From assembly GCA_030744435.1 (NCBI GenBank), contig JASLQO010000018.1, positions 158,138 to 222,137 of the forward strand: a DNA stretch of 64,000 nucleotides, in the 5' to 3' direction. Shown one piece after another: positions 52,573 to 61,717 of this stretch. The DNA is from JASLQO01 sp002327525 (lineage in GTDB: Bacteria > Pseudomonadota > Gammaproteobacteria > Pseudomonadales > Azotimanducaceae). Numbering within the stretch: position 1 is the first letter of the stretch; each line of letters starts with the position of its first letter. A program made the position numbers and the translations under genes. The notes under the pieces are model-generated. The model did not search any database. It had not been told where the DNA came from and saw only the letters and a list, made by a program, of their open reading frames with translations.

Positions 52573-53093
52573 TGGCTGGAAGAATTCTGGTTGCTGAATA
52601 CGATGGCGTGCACATCATCAAGTTCGAGGGCGACGTGCGGCTCACGCTATGCGTCACTGTCGATGGCTATCTCGACCGGATGTTCGCCGATGACGCGTTT
52701 CGCGGTGTGGTGGTAGATCTCAACGATACCATCGGCATCGACAGTACCTCGCTCGGCATCCTCGCCAAGCTCTCCATCCAGGCGGAGAAGCGCTTTGGAT
52801 TCGTACCGACACTGGTGTGCACCAATCCCGATATCACCCGGATACTGTTGTCGATGGGATTTTGGGACGTATTCGACATCATCGAACCACCGCTTGAAAA
52901 CGCATCGCAACTCAGAGAACTGCCGTCCATTAAACATGTGTCCGAGGATGAGTTGCGCCGCCATGTCATCGAAGCGCATCGCGTTCTAATGGGTATGAAC
53001 GAGTCCAACCGGGAGGCGTTCAAGGACCTCGTCGCCGCGCTTGAGGCGGATGAGGAAAGCAATGCCAGTGGCCTTATCAGAAAGAGCGCCTGA
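52572..53093 (+). CDS. STAS-domain anti-sigma factor antagonist with C-terminal extension
   Basis: 173 aa. STAS domain (about residues 5-105) with the phosphorylation-site motif GIDSTSLGIL, then a helical tail. Partner of the upstream phosphatase in a partner-switching pathway resembling HsbR-HsbA of Pseudomonas. No anti-sigma kinase is found nearby. ATG 52572 overlaps the phosphatase stop. Confidence 0.87.
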   Translation: MAGRILVAEYDGVHIIKFEGDVRLTLCVTVDGYLDRMFADDAFRGVVVDLNDTIGIDSTSLGILAKLSIQAEKRFGFVPTLVCTNPDITRILLSMGFWDVFDIIEPPLENASQLRELPSIKHVSEDELRRHVIEAHRVLMGMNESNREAFKDLVAALEADEESNASGLIRKSA

Positions 53094-53135
53094 GGTGGGA
53101 GGAAGCGCGACTTCCCCGAGGGGGCTTGTACCCCA

Positions 53136-53576
53136 CTAACCAGATTCGTCGCGTGCGATTCGTCGCGCCTCGATGAAGCGCGCGTGCGGCACGTACAGCA
53201 GCTCCGCGATCTTGCGAATGGTGGCTTCCTCGTAGCGATCGATCTGCTGATCCGCCAGCGCCAGTTTCCACAACTGCACCAGCAGGGCGAAGCGCTGTTC
53301 GAGTGACCATGCGTTGACCAGCTCGCGCGTGAAGGCCTGCATGCCGACGGCGGCATCGAGACGCTCGAGCGAGTGGTCCATCAGTATGTCGACCTCCGCA
53401 TCATCGATGCCGAGCACGAACTTCAGCGCGTTGCGGGCCACGGTGAGCTCTTCTTCCTGAAGATCGTGATCGGCCCAGGCCACTTCGAGAAAGAGCGTCG
53501 CCGCCGCCAGCGCGACCAGATTCTCTTCCCGTTCCGGTTCGCTCTCTTTCAGGCGCTCCAGTAGTTTTTTCAGCAT
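53136..53576 (-). CDS. TerB-like protein
   Basis: 146 aa, all helical. The TerB pattern is present: AAATLFLEVAWADHDLQEEE with acidic metal-site residues, and LWKLALADQQIDRYEEATIRKIAELLYV. TerB-fold proteins are linked to envelope and tellurite stress; precise role unknown. It lies nine bases after dusA in the same direction, so probably the same transcript. Confidence 0.85.
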   Translation of the reverse strand: MLKKLLERLKESEPEREENLVALAAATLFLEVAWADHDLQEEELTVARNALKFVLGIDDAEVDILMDHSLERLDAAVGMQAFTRELVNAWSLEQRFALLVQLWKLALADQQIDRYEEATIRKIAELLYVPHARFIEARRIARDESG

Positions 53577-53585
53577 GAGCGCCTC

Positions 53586-54587
53586 TCAAGCCGCCCTGGG
53601 GAACGTTCGCGGCGAAGTAATACCGGCCAGAGCATCATGCACCAGCTGGATATCGTTATCGCGAAGTCGGTTTGCGTCACTCAACATCCTGCGATAACGC
53701 TTCGCGCCGGGTTGTCCGTTGAATAGTCCCAGCATGTGACGAGTCATGGTGCGAAGTGGTGTGCCCCCCTCGAGCTGACGCTGTAGATAGGCGAGCCAAC
53801 TGGCGAGCGCATCACCGGTGTCGGATGACCAGCCGAAAATGTGTCCGTGCAAGGCGTTGATGAAGGCCGGGTCGCGATAGGCGGCGCGTCCGATCATGAC
53901 TCCGTCCACATGGTCGAGGTGTGCCCGCGCGCTTTCTATTGAATCGATGCCTCCGTTGATGATCACTGCCAGTGTCGGAAAGCGCACCTTGATATCGTAG
54001 ACACGTTCGGGCTGGAGGGGGGGGACGATTCTGTTTTGTGAAGGGCTCAGACCGGTCAATATCGCTTTGCGAGCGTGCAGGTAGAGCCGGTCAACGCCTG
54101 CGTCCACCAACATGTCGACGAACCCGACGAGGTGGCGTTGAGTATCGAGATCATCGATGCCAAGGCGGCACTTCACGGTGATCGGGAGATCTGTAGCAGC
54201 CTTCATGGCCCCCACGCAGCGCGCAACCAACGACGGGTCTGCCATCAGGCAGGCTCCGAAACGGCCGCTGCGCACGCGATTCGACGGGCAGCCGACGTTC
54301 AGATTGACCTCGTCGTAGGCAGCGCGTGTGGCGAGGTCCGACGCCTCGGCGAGCAGCACCGGATCAGAACCACCCAGCTGGCAGGCCACCGGCGCGGGAT
54401 GTTCTCCATGGTGCAACAGATCCGGGCGTTGTCCGCGTACGAGGGCATCCGCCACGATCATCTCGCTGAACAGCAATGCGTGCGGCGCGTAGCCGCGATG
54501 AAGTGTGCGACAGTGCCGATTGGTCCTGTCGAGCATGGGCGCGACTGCCAGCCGGTAAGCCTGAGTGACCGAGTCTGTGTCGTGCAT
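53586..54587 (-). CDS. dusA: tRNA-dihydrouridine(20/20a) synthase DusA
   Basis: 333 aa. FMN TIM barrel: VAPMLDRTNRHCRTL at the start (DusA subfamily), NLNVGCPSNRVRSGRFGACL with the catalytic Cys, KCRLGID, YLHARKA, IINGGI and MIGRAAYRDP. It reduces U20/U20a of tRNA. Confidence 0.94.
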   Translation of the reverse strand: MHDTDSVTQAYRLAVAPMLDRTNRHCRTLHRGYAPHALLFSEMIVADALVRGQRPDLLHHGEHPAPVACQLGGSDPVLLAEASDLATRAAYDEVNLNVGCPSNRVRSGRFGACLMADPSLVARCVGAMKAATDLPITVKCRLGIDDLDTQRHLVGFVDMLVDAGVDRLYLHARKAILTGLSPSQNRIVPPLQPERVYDIKVRFPTLAVIINGGIDSIESARAHLDHVDGVMIGRAAYRDPAFINALHGHIFGWSSDTGDALASWLAYLQRQLEGGTPLRTMTRHMLGLFNGQPGAKRYRRMLSDANRLRDNDIQLVHDALAGITSPRTFPRAA

Positions 54588-54868
54588 GCGGTGCGTGGTG
54601 TTTGGTTCAGAGCGGGCGATTCTACAGCCAAGGGGAGCTCGGCGGCATTGGATGCGTTTTCACTTTTTCGTTTCAGAGTGTTTCAGTGCAGCCGGCCTCT
54701 GAAATATCCATTTTGCTAACTTATTGAAATATATAGAATTCATACCGTTTCACAAAATACACTTTTGTTTCATATTTCTCCATTATTGTCTCCATTATTC
54801 CTTCATTTTCATTGACTATCGCTGTATAGTTCCGCTCTAAATCGCTGATTACAAAGAAGAACCCCCCA
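54588..54868 (+). promoter_or_regulatory. AT-rich lpxC upstream region with repeated GTTTCA motifs and a promoter
   Basis: A promoter candidate TTCATT (54802-54807), 17 bases, TATAGT (54825-54830) lies 39 bases before the lpxC ATG. Upstream, GTTTCA occurs four times (near 54680, 54689, 54749, 54768), with TGAAAT in the opposite orientation at about 54702 and 54725. ACAAAA-TACAC-TTTTGT forms a small hairpin at about 54754-54770. No gene seen. Confidence 0.5.
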
Positions 54869-55810
54869 ATGCCGAAATCAGCTTCGAAGACGCTGCCGCC
54901 CATCATGCAGCGCACGATTCGTCGGCCGGTACACGCCATAGGCATCGGCGTGCATTCCGGCGAAAAGGTACGGATGACCTTACGCCCTGCCGAGGAGCAT
55001 TCTGGTATCCGCTTTGTCCGAACGCACCTCGACGCACCCGCCGAGGTGCGCGCGAGTGCGCAAAACGTTTCGGACACCACACTGTCGACGAGTCTCGCCG
55101 ACAACGGCATCCAGATCGCGACCGTCGAGCACCTGCTGTCGGCGCTGTGGGGTCTGGGTGTCGACAACCTCGTCGTCGAGTTGTCGAGCGAGGAAGTACC
55201 GATCATGGACGGCAGCGCGGCACCGTTCATCTATCTCATCAACACAGTAGGTCTGGTCGAGCAGAGAGTAGCGAAGGAGTTCATTCGGATTACCCGGCCC
55301 ATCAAGGTCAACCAGGGTGATGCGGAAGCGGCACTGAAGCCCTTCATGGGATTCAAGGCCTCCTATACATTTGTGGCCGATCATCCGGTGTACAACCGCT
55401 ACCCCAAGCGTGCGCAGCTCGATTTCTCCCAGACTTCCTATGTGGACCAGGTGAGTCGTGCCCGGTCGTTCGGCCTGATCAATGAACTCCAGCAGGCGCA
55501 AGCGATCAACAAGTGTCTGGGGTCGAGTCTTGAGAACGCCGTCGGCATAGATGACTTCGCGGTGCTCAACGACGATGGGTTGCGTTATCAGGATGAGTTC
55601 GTCAAGCACAAGCTGTTGGATGCCATTGGCGATTTGTACCTGCTCGGACATCCGATTCTGGGTGAATTCGAGGGCTACAAGTCAGGCCATGCACTCAACA
55701 ACAAGCTCGCTCGGGCCCTGCTTCGCTGCGAAGATGCCTGGCAGCTGACAACCTTTGGGGAAGAGCCGCGTCAATTGGAGACGCCGATACTCCAGCCAGC
55801 TGTGATCTAG
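54869..55810 (+). CDS. lpxC: UDP-3-O-acyl-N-acetylglucosamine deacetylase LpxC
   Basis: 313 aa. Zinc and catalytic residues are present: TVEHLLSALWGLG, VPIMDGSAAPF, VKHKLLDAIGDL and SGHALNN. It commits UDP-acyl-GlcNAc to lipid A, between LpxA and LpxD. It stands alone here rather than after ftsZ in the division cluster. ATG 54869 gives a 12-residue extension before MQRTIRRPVHAIGIG; ATG 54905 is the alternative. Confidence 0.95.
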   Translation: MPKSASKTLPPIMQRTIRRPVHAIGIGVHSGEKVRMTLRPAEEHSGIRFVRTHLDAPAEVRASAQNVSDTTLSTSLADNGIQIATVEHLLSALWGLGVDNLVVELSSEEVPIMDGSAAPFIYLINTVGLVEQRVAKEFIRITRPIKVNQGDAEAALKPFMGFKASYTFVADHPVYNRYPKRAQLDFSQTSYVDQVSRARSFGLINELQQAQAINKCLGSSLENAVGIDDFAVLNDDGLRYQDEFVKHKLLDAIGDLYLLGHPILGEFEGYKSGHALNNKLARALLRCEDAWQLTTFGEEPRQLETPILQPAVI

Positions 55811-55857
55811 AACGATCATAGAGCGGCCGTCGAGCGCGCTTCTTCCAACAGTTTTAC

Positions 55858-56340
55858 CAGCAGCCCGCGGATAGCGGGTTCCGCATCTTCAGCGGGCATC
55901 AGGCGTTCAGCCTCAAGAACGTGTGCCAAATCCGGCAGCTCATCATGCCGTACCGGGCCTCCTTAAAGGATGAGTACCGTTTCTATCAGGACACCTGGGG
56001 AGTTGATGCATACAACGTCGAACTGAGCTACACGTACCCAGTGGGAGCATTGGTCCTCGAAGCGAAGTACCGTTACTATGAGCAGACGGCTGCCAATTTC
56101 TACAATGATCTGTACCCATGCCAGAACGCGCAGAATTTTCTCGCACGCGATAAGGAACCGGCGACCTACCAGACTAACACCGTGGGATTGGGGATCAGCT
56201 ACCAGTTCGATACCGGCTGGCTGCCGGTGTTCAGTCGAGGCGAGGCGAGCCTCTTTGTGGACTATATCTTCTTTGATTACGTGGATTTCCGGGATGTGAG
56301 CGATGCCGGTGCGGGTGCCGGGTTCGAGCTGTTGTGTTAG
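55858..56340 (+). pseudogene. C-terminal fragment of a DUF3570 outer-membrane protein
   Basis: The frame gives barrel strands of the DUF3570 family: LKDEYRFYQDTWGVDAYNV, LEAKYRYYEQTAANFYNDLY, YQTNTVGLGISYQFD and a last strand AGFELLC. The N-terminal two thirds and a signal peptide are absent; the frame is open upstream without a believable start. A minus-strand frame ending at 55816 looks protein-like over about 45 codons and may be the tail of another broken gene at the same junction. Confidence 0.65.
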
Positions 56341-56379
56341 TTCGATTCAACCGTCATCCGAGCGTTCGTTTCTTTCTGG

Positions 56380-56408
56380 TTCTAGGAGATGCGATTTAGT
56401 CCTATAAT
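56380..56408 (+). promoter_or_regulatory. Candidate gltX promoter
   Basis: A perfect -10 TATAAT at 56403-56408 with TTCTAG at 56380-56385, 17 bases upstream. The start codon GTG lies 29 bases after the -10. Confidence 0.55.
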
Positions 56409-56437
56409 CGCGCGCCTTTGGATGACGCGGGATTACA

Positions 56438-57913
56438 GTGACCGTACGCACCAGAGTCGCACCCTCGCCGACCGGCGATCCACACGTGGGCACAGCCTAC
56501 ATGGCGCTGTTTAACTGGGTGTTCGCAAAAAGCCAGGGGGGCAGCTTCATTCTGCGCATCGAGGACACCGATGCCGCCCGCAGTACGCGTGAATCCGAGG
56601 ACATGATCATCGATTCGCTGCGCTGGCTCGGCATCGAGTACGACGAGGGTCCATATCTCGGCGGTCCTCACGGCCCCTACCGCCAGAGCGAGCGTCTGAA
56701 GATATACGCCCAGTACGCGGGACAACTGCTCGACGACGGCCACGCGTTCCACTGCTTCTGTACGCAACAGCGCCTGGATGAAGTGCGTGCGGCCCGGCGT
56801 GCCGAAGGGTTGAACCCGGGGTACGACGGGCACTGTATCGGCCTCGACGCCGATGAGGTGGCGCGACGCATCGACACTGGTGAAGCCAGCGTGGTGCGGA
56901 TGCGAGTTCCGGAACAGGGCAGTTGTACGTTTCGCGATGAGCTGCGCGGAGAAATCGAGATTCCGTACAGCCAGATCGACATGCAGGTTCTGATGAAGGC
57001 GGATGGATATCCGACCTATCACCTGGCCGTGGTGGTGGACGATCATCTCATGGGCATCACCCACGTCCTGCGTGGAGAGGAGTGGATCAGCTCCGTGCCC
57101 AAGCACAAGCTGTTGTATGACTATTTCGGCTGGCCGATGCCGGTGCTGGTACACCTGCCGCTGCTGCGCAATCCCGATTCCAGCAAGCTGTCGAAGCGCA
57201 AAAACCCAACCAGCGTGAACTATTACCGTGCGATGGGCTTTTTACCGGAGGCGCTCACCAACTATCTGGGGATGATGGGCTGGTCGATGCCGGACGAACG
57301 CGAGATATTCTCTCTCGAGGATATGGTGAAAGCCTTCGAACTCAAGCGCATCTCGCTTGGTGGCCCCATCTTCGACATGGAGAAGCTGAGTTGGCTGAAC
57401 GGTCAGTATCTGCGCGGGCTCGATGACGAAGCGTTCATCGACCGGGTTGCGGACTGGGCAATGAACCGTGACAACCTCGCACGGCTGCTGCCGCTGGTGA
57501 AAGAGCGCACCGAGCGCTTCAGCGAGCTCCTACCTCAGGTGGACTATTTACTGGGTGAGCGGCCCGCGCTTTCGGCAGAGCAATTCGAGATACAGGGGTT
57601 GGATGTGGACAAGGTGAGGGAAATTCTCTTTTTCACGTCCAGCGACTTCGATCGGGTACGCCACTGGCAGCGCGACGAACTGTTACGGATATGTCAGATC
57701 AACGCAGATCGACTCGACCTTAAGCTGCGTGATTTCCTGAAACCACTTTTTGTTGCCGTCAGCGGGCGAGACGTCAGCCTGCCGCTGTTCGACTCCATGG
57801 CGTTTGTGGGTTCTGACATCACGCGTATCCGCATCCGCGAGGCGCTCAGCGCCGTGGGCCTGTCGAAAAAACTGGCGAAACGTCTCGAAAAAGCTTATCA
57901 ACGGTATTCCTGA
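56438..57913 (+). CDS. gltX: Glutamyl-tRNA synthetase
   Basis: 491 aa. Class I synthetase: RVAPSPTGDPHVGTAYMALF (HIGH form HVGT), FILRIEDTDAARSTRES, and KLSKRKNPTS (KMSKS form), then the alpha-helical anticodon domain. Start GTG 56438. Whether it is discriminating cannot be read from the sequence alone. Confidence 0.96.
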   Translation: MTVRTRVAPSPTGDPHVGTAYMALFNWVFAKSQGGSFILRIEDTDAARSTRESEDMIIDSLRWLGIEYDEGPYLGGPHGPYRQSERLKIYAQYAGQLLDDGHAFHCFCTQQRLDEVRAARRAEGLNPGYDGHCIGLDADEVARRIDTGEASVVRMRVPEQGSCTFRDELRGEIEIPYSQIDMQVLMKADGYPTYHLAVVVDDHLMGITHVLRGEEWISSVPKHKLLYDYFGWPMPVLVHLPLLRNPDSSKLSKRKNPTSVNYYRAMGFLPEALTNYLGMMGWSMPDEREIFSLEDMVKAFELKRISLGGPIFDMEKLSWLNGQYLRGLDDEAFIDRVADWAMNRDNLARLLPLVKERTERFSELLPQVDYLLGERPALSAEQFEIQGLDVDKVREILFFTSSDFDRVRHWQRDELLRICQINADRLDLKLRDFLKPLFVAVSGRDVSLPLFDSMAFVGSDITRIRIREALSAVGLSKKLAKRLEKAYQRYS

Positions 57914-57943
57914 TCGTACCAGCTGCCGCAGAGGGAGAACGCA

Positions 57944-58240
57944 ATGGCTGCATATTTCATCGCGCAATATGTCGTAAACGATCCCGCGCTCTATGCCGAG
58001 TATCGGGGCGGTGCGGGTCCGAGCATCCAGGCGCATGGCGGAGAACTGATCTCATTCGACGTGGCCGCGGAAACTGTGGAGGGTAATCCGCCGGGTTCGC
58101 AGACCGTGATTTTGAAGTTTGACTCGGCGCAAGCGGCCAGGGCCTGGTATGAATCGGCCGAATACCAGGCGGTGGTTGGTAAGCGCCTGAGCGCAACGGA
58201 TGGTTATGCCGTGATCGCGCAGTCTATGAACGCCGGCTGA
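57944..58240 (+). CDS. DUF1330 family protein
   Basis: 98 aa ferredoxin-like alpha/beta protein. YFIAQYVVNDPALYAEYRGG and YESAEYQAVVGKRLSATDGY are the DUF1330 signature. Function unknown. It follows gltX after 30 bases with AGGGAG as ribosome site and converges on coaX. Confidence 0.9.
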   Translation: MAAYFIAQYVVNDPALYAEYRGGAGPSIQAHGGELISFDVAAETVEGNPPGSQTVILKFDSAQAARAWYESAEYQAVVGKRLSATDGYAVIAQSMNAG

Positions 58241-58245
58241 CGAGG

Positions 58246-59043
58246 TTAGCTGGCGGTGGACCTGGTGGCTTCCGAGGGATTCATGCGCAGCGCCTCCAGC
58301 AGCCCCGTGAGGATCAGGTCCGGCACCACCGCATCGAACAGGTCTTCACGGTCGAACAGGTGCGCGAAACCACCAGTGCCGATGACCAGTGGCGGATCAT
58401 CGGCAAACACCTGATCGGTAATGCGTGTGACCAGTTCCTTCACCATGCCGACGTTGCTCCAATAGAGACCGCTCTGGATACTCTCGATGGTGGTCTGACC
58501 GATGCTGGTGCGTACCGGCTTGATCTCGACGGAAGGTAGCTGCGCGGTCTTCGATTCGAGCGCGTCCATGGCCAGGCGGACGCCGGGCATGATGTTGCCG
58601 CCGAGAAACTCGCGCTTTGCAGTGATGGCGCACACTGTCGTTGCGGTGCCGAAGTCGACGACGATGAGGTTTCGGTTGGGATAGAGTTTCACCGCACCCA
58701 TGGCGTCGGCAATACGATCTGCGCCGACTTCTTTTGGATCCTTGTACTTGATCCTGAGCCCCGTCTTGATGCCGGGCCGCATGATCATGGGGTTGATGTT
58801 GAAGTACTTCTGGCAGCAGGCACGCAGTGAGTAGTTGATGTCCGGTACGACTGAACAGGTGGCGATGGTGGTGATGAGATCCGGATCGACGCCGTTTTCG
58901 CGAAGGGCCCCGCGCAGAAACACGCCCAGCTCATCGGAAGAGGAACGCACCGACGAGGTGCGCCGAAATTGGCTGATCAGGTCGGGACCGTCGAACACTC
59001 CGCAGTAGATCTGGCTGTTTCCGACATCGAGGGCGAGGATCAT
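58246..59043 (-). CDS. coaX: Type III pantothenate kinase
   Basis: 265 aa. ASKHA fold: LALDVGNSQIYCGVFDG phosphate loop, KEVGADRIADAMGA, LIVVDFGTATTVCAI and VIGTGGFAHLF. First step of CoA synthesis from pantothenate. It follows panB and panC on the same strand, so precursor synthesis and use are encoded together. Confidence 0.95.
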   Translation of the reverse strand: MILALDVGNSQIYCGVFDGPDLISQFRRTSSVRSSSDELGVFLRGALRENGVDPDLITTIATCSVVPDINYSLRACCQKYFNINPMIMRPGIKTGLRIKYKDPKEVGADRIADAMGAVKLYPNRNLIVVDFGTATTVCAITAKREFLGGNIMPGVRLAMDALESKTAQLPSVEIKPVRTSIGQTTIESIQSGLYWSNVGMVKELVTRITDQVFADDPPLVIGTGGFAHLFDREDLFDAVVPDLILTGLLEALRMNPSEATRSTAS

Positions 59044-59073
59044 GGGGCCTTCCTTAACCGATGGGCATTGCGC

Positions 59074-59841
59074 TCAGGCACATTCGACGTTGTCGATCAG
59101 ACGAACGGCCAGGCCGTTGCTGTCGAGCGATGCGGCCGCGAAGCGCCTTCTACCCCGTGTTACGAGGTAGTCGACGTCGAAACCGACTGCCGCCAGCTTT
59201 TTGGCGACGTCTTCATCTGAATATGGAGAAGTGAGTAGTTTGTGCAGACGCGGGGCCACCTTACGGGTTTCGCCATTGAGATTGATGTTGCGCGACGACA
59301 CCGCCAGTCCGTCGCATTCGCGTATGGTTTCGCAGCCGACGATCTCCACGTTCATGAAAAAAGTCTCCACCATGTCGCTGATGAGACGGTACTGCTGGTA
59401 GTCCTTCTTGCCGAAGTAGGCACGCGTGGGCAGGACCAGGTTGAGCAGCTTCATCACGACGGTGAGTACCCCGGTGAAATGCCCTGACCGGTGTTCGCCA
59501 CAAAGTGTGCGGCTGAACTCGTTTTCGTCCACCTGATAGCGATAACCGTCGGCATACATGTCGTTGTAGGTGGGTCTGATGACAACATCCACACCCAGAC
59601 GCTTGGCCAGCACCAGATCGTCTTCCATCGTGTCCGGATAGTTGTCGAGGTCGTCAGGGTTGTTGAACTGCGTGGGGTTGACGTAGATGCTTAGTACGGT
59701 GAAGTCGTTTTCGTCTACGCTGCGCTCGAGCAGTGAGGCATGGCCCCTGTGTAGTGCGCCCATGGTCGGTACGAAACCGATGGTGCCCTCGAGCGTGTTA
59801 CGCAACGTACGCCATGTGCGAGTTTTGTCGATCACCCTCAT
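59074..59841 (-). CDS. panC: Pantothenate synthetase PanC
   Basis: 255 aa, slightly short. FVPTMGALHRGHASLLERS (HIGH-like), STYVNPTQF-type segment SIYVNPTQFNNPDD, GVLTVVMKLLNLVLPTRAYFG split around the ATP site, and SSRNINLN. Joins pantoate and beta-alanine. Its ATG overlaps the panB stop (ATGA). panD is not present in the window. Confidence 0.95.
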   Translation of the reverse strand: MRVIDKTRTWRTLRNTLEGTIGFVPTMGALHRGHASLLERSVDENDFTVLSIYVNPTQFNNPDDLDNYPDTMEDDLVLAKRLGVDVVIRPTYNDMYADGYRYQVDENEFSRTLCGEHRSGHFTGVLTVVMKLLNLVLPTRAYFGKKDYQQYRLISDMVETFFMNVEIVGCETIRECDGLAVSSRNINLNGETRKVAPRLHKLLTSPYSDEDVAKKLAAVGFDVDYLVTRGRRRFAAASLDSNGLAVRLIDNVECA

Positions 59842-60626
59842 GCGTAACTCTCCTCCCGGCTTGGGAAAATGCCGCTGGTGGTGTCCTCATGAAATCCGTT
59901 GACCGCTTCGGTGAGTACCTGGTGGCCGCTCGCATAGTGGCGCAGAAATCTCGGCTTGAAGCTCGGATTCATGCCGAGCATGTCCTGCAGCACGAGTACC
60001 TGACCGTCGGTGCCGGCGCCGGCGCCGATACCGATGGTGGGAATGCCGAGTTGCTCCGAGATCAGCTTGCCGAGGGCCGCGGGGACGCATTCCAATACCA
60101 ACGCAAAACAACCGGCGTCTTCCAGACGCTTTGCAGATTCCAGGATATTCGAGGCCTGGCCTTCAGACCGGCCCTGCACCTTGTGTCCGCCGAAGGCTTC
60201 CACAAACTGGGGTGTGAGGCCCAGATGGCCCATCACCGGTACGCCAGATTCCACGACATGGGCCATGATATCGAGCTGTCCTGCCTCGCCCTCTATCTTC
60301 ACCGCATTGGAGCCAGCTTGCATCAACTGGCCCACAGCCTCCATGGCGGGCGCCATACCTTTGCGTACGCAGAGAAAAGGCATGTCTGCGACCACGAACT
60401 TGTCCGGTGCGCCTCTGCGCACCGCTCGCGTGTGTAGGGCCATCAGGTCCACGGTGGCATGCACCGTGCTCTTGAAGCCGTGCATTACCATCGCCAGGCT
60501 GTCGCCAACCAGCAGGCAGTCTATATCGGTTTCGTTGAGCACCTGAGCTGACCAGAAGTCGTAGCAGGTGACCATGGAAATGTTCTGGCGCGCGCGCTTG
60601 CGCTTGCAGAAATCGAGTACGTTCAT
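59838..60626 (-). CDS. panB: 3-methyl-2-oxobutanoate hydroxymethyltransferase PanB
   Basis: 262 aa from ATG 60626 (MNVLDFCKRKRARQNISMVT). VGDSLAMVMHGF, the metal site Asp and Glu, VKIEGEAG, GHLGLTPQ and GIGAGAGTDGQVLV are visible. GGGAGG lies before this ATG; the longer frame to 60752 adds unrelated residues. Confidence 0.95.
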   Translation of the reverse strand: MNVLDFCKRKRARQNISMVTCYDFWSAQVLNETDIDCLLVGDSLAMVMHGFKSTVHATVDLMALHTRAVRRGAPDKFVVADMPFLCVRKGMAPAMEAVGQLMQAGSNAVKIEGEAGQLDIMAHVVESGVPVMGHLGLTPQFVEAFGGHKVQGRSEGQASNILESAKRLEDAGCFALVLECVPAALGKLISEQLGIPTIGIGAGAGTDGQVLVLQDMLGMNPSFKPRFLRHYASGHQVLTEAVNGFHEDTTSGIFPSREESYA

Positions 60627-60893
60627 GTGGGGCGCCTCCCGTATCGGGAGGCACGAGGTCGAACGGTAGCGCCGGAGAAGGTCGGCCTGGTTATCGTGTA
60701 TCTTGTCATTCGGTACCTGTCCCTCTGTTGCAGAGTTGATCAAGTCCAACAATCCACTTGAATCGATTGTGGGTGCGCCAGTGCCGCTTCTTATAGTTGT
60801 TGCGTCCGGTCGCGGGGGTCTTCGTCCACCTCAGGATCGAAGCCGATGTGCAGATTAGCAGGCGAAACGGATTTGTAAAGATTGGAATTGCAG

Positions 60894-61121
60894 TTACTTT
60901 CTTGTCCGGTCCGGTTCGTACTGGAACACTTCCTCCAGCGATACGCCGAAAGTCTGGGCGATTCGAAACGCCACCTCCAGTGACGGCGAGTATTTCCCGG
61001 CCTCGATGGCGTTTACCGTTTGCCGGGTCACGCCAATATGGCCTGCAAGGTCGGCCTGGGTCATCTCGTCCCGATCGAAGCGCAGGCGGCGGATTTGATT
61101 GGTGACCGCTGTCGGGGCCAT
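60894..61121 (-). CDS. XRE family transcriptional regulator
   Basis: 75 aa. One Cro/CI helix-turn-helix: MTQADLAGHIGVTRQTVNAIEAGKYSPSLE split over residues about 20-48, ending VSLEEVFQYE. Short single-domain regulators of this kind are typically encoded with a small membrane protein, which is the gene upstream here, one base away. Confidence 0.9.
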   Translation of the reverse strand: MAPTAVTNQIRRLRFDRDEMTQADLAGHIGVTRQTVNAIEAGKYSPSLEVAFRIAQTFGVSLEEVFQYEPDRTRK

Positions 61122-61122
61122 C

Positions 61123-61575
61123 TCACACGCCCCGTCGGTAGAAGACGAGCTGTGCGCCGGCCTTCGTCAGTTCGGAGAAGAGCATACCCAATACCAGCAG
61201 GTGTGCGGCGCTCGCGATGCTAGTCGGGTTGCACATTTGTGTTTTTGGGTCGATAGCCGAGAAGAGAAGGGCATAACCGATAGTGGTAACCACGGAGAAA
61301 CCGAGTACGTACCCGGCGATATTACCCGCGCGAGCCTCTATGAGCTTGTCTCGTTCGTCTGTGTCCGTGCGACGATCCCAAAGCGTGATGGCGATATGGC
61401 CGACTATCTCGAGCACCACGATGAATACGACCACCTGAAACAGCAATCCCAGCGTGGCCGCGGGCCCTGGTGGTTCCCCCGAAAAGGCCTTCACATAGTA
61501 GTACCCCGCGAGCAGTAGCATTATGGATGCGTTGATCCAGGCGCTGCGTTCTTTGAAAGGCAAATTTCTGTCCAT
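61123..61575 (-). CDS. Four-helix membrane protein paired with XRE regulator (DUF2178-like)
   Basis: 150 aa from ATG 61575 with AGGAG eight bases upstream. Four hydrophobic segments (near residues 14-32, 45-66, 86-107, 117-135) and a central DTDERDKLIEARA, as in the DUF2178-like proteins that sit beside XRE regulators. Function unknown; family call tentative. A longer frame to 61650 is less likely. Confidence 0.75.
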   Translation of the reverse strand: MDRNLPFKERSAWINASIMLLLAGYYYVKAFSGEPPGPAATLGLLFQVVVFIVVLEIVGHIAITLWDRRTDTDERDKLIEARAGNIAGYVLGFSVVTTIGYALLFSAIDPKTQMCNPTSIASAAHLLVLGMLFSELTKAGAQLVFYRRGV

Positions 61576-61717
61576 CTTGATTCGCTCCTCGTTCACCATC
61601 GGGTAAGTTATGTCTGCAAAAGTAGACGTATAGTAAAGCAAAGCATTCATAATGTCTAAAATATATTACATTACCTGATGCAGTGGGGACATCGTCAGGT
61701 ACAGGTAGAATGCGGCC

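Noticed and set aside
59733..60437. Plus-strand frame opposite panC and panB
   Set aside because: Antisense to two well-supported genes, with no domain of its own.
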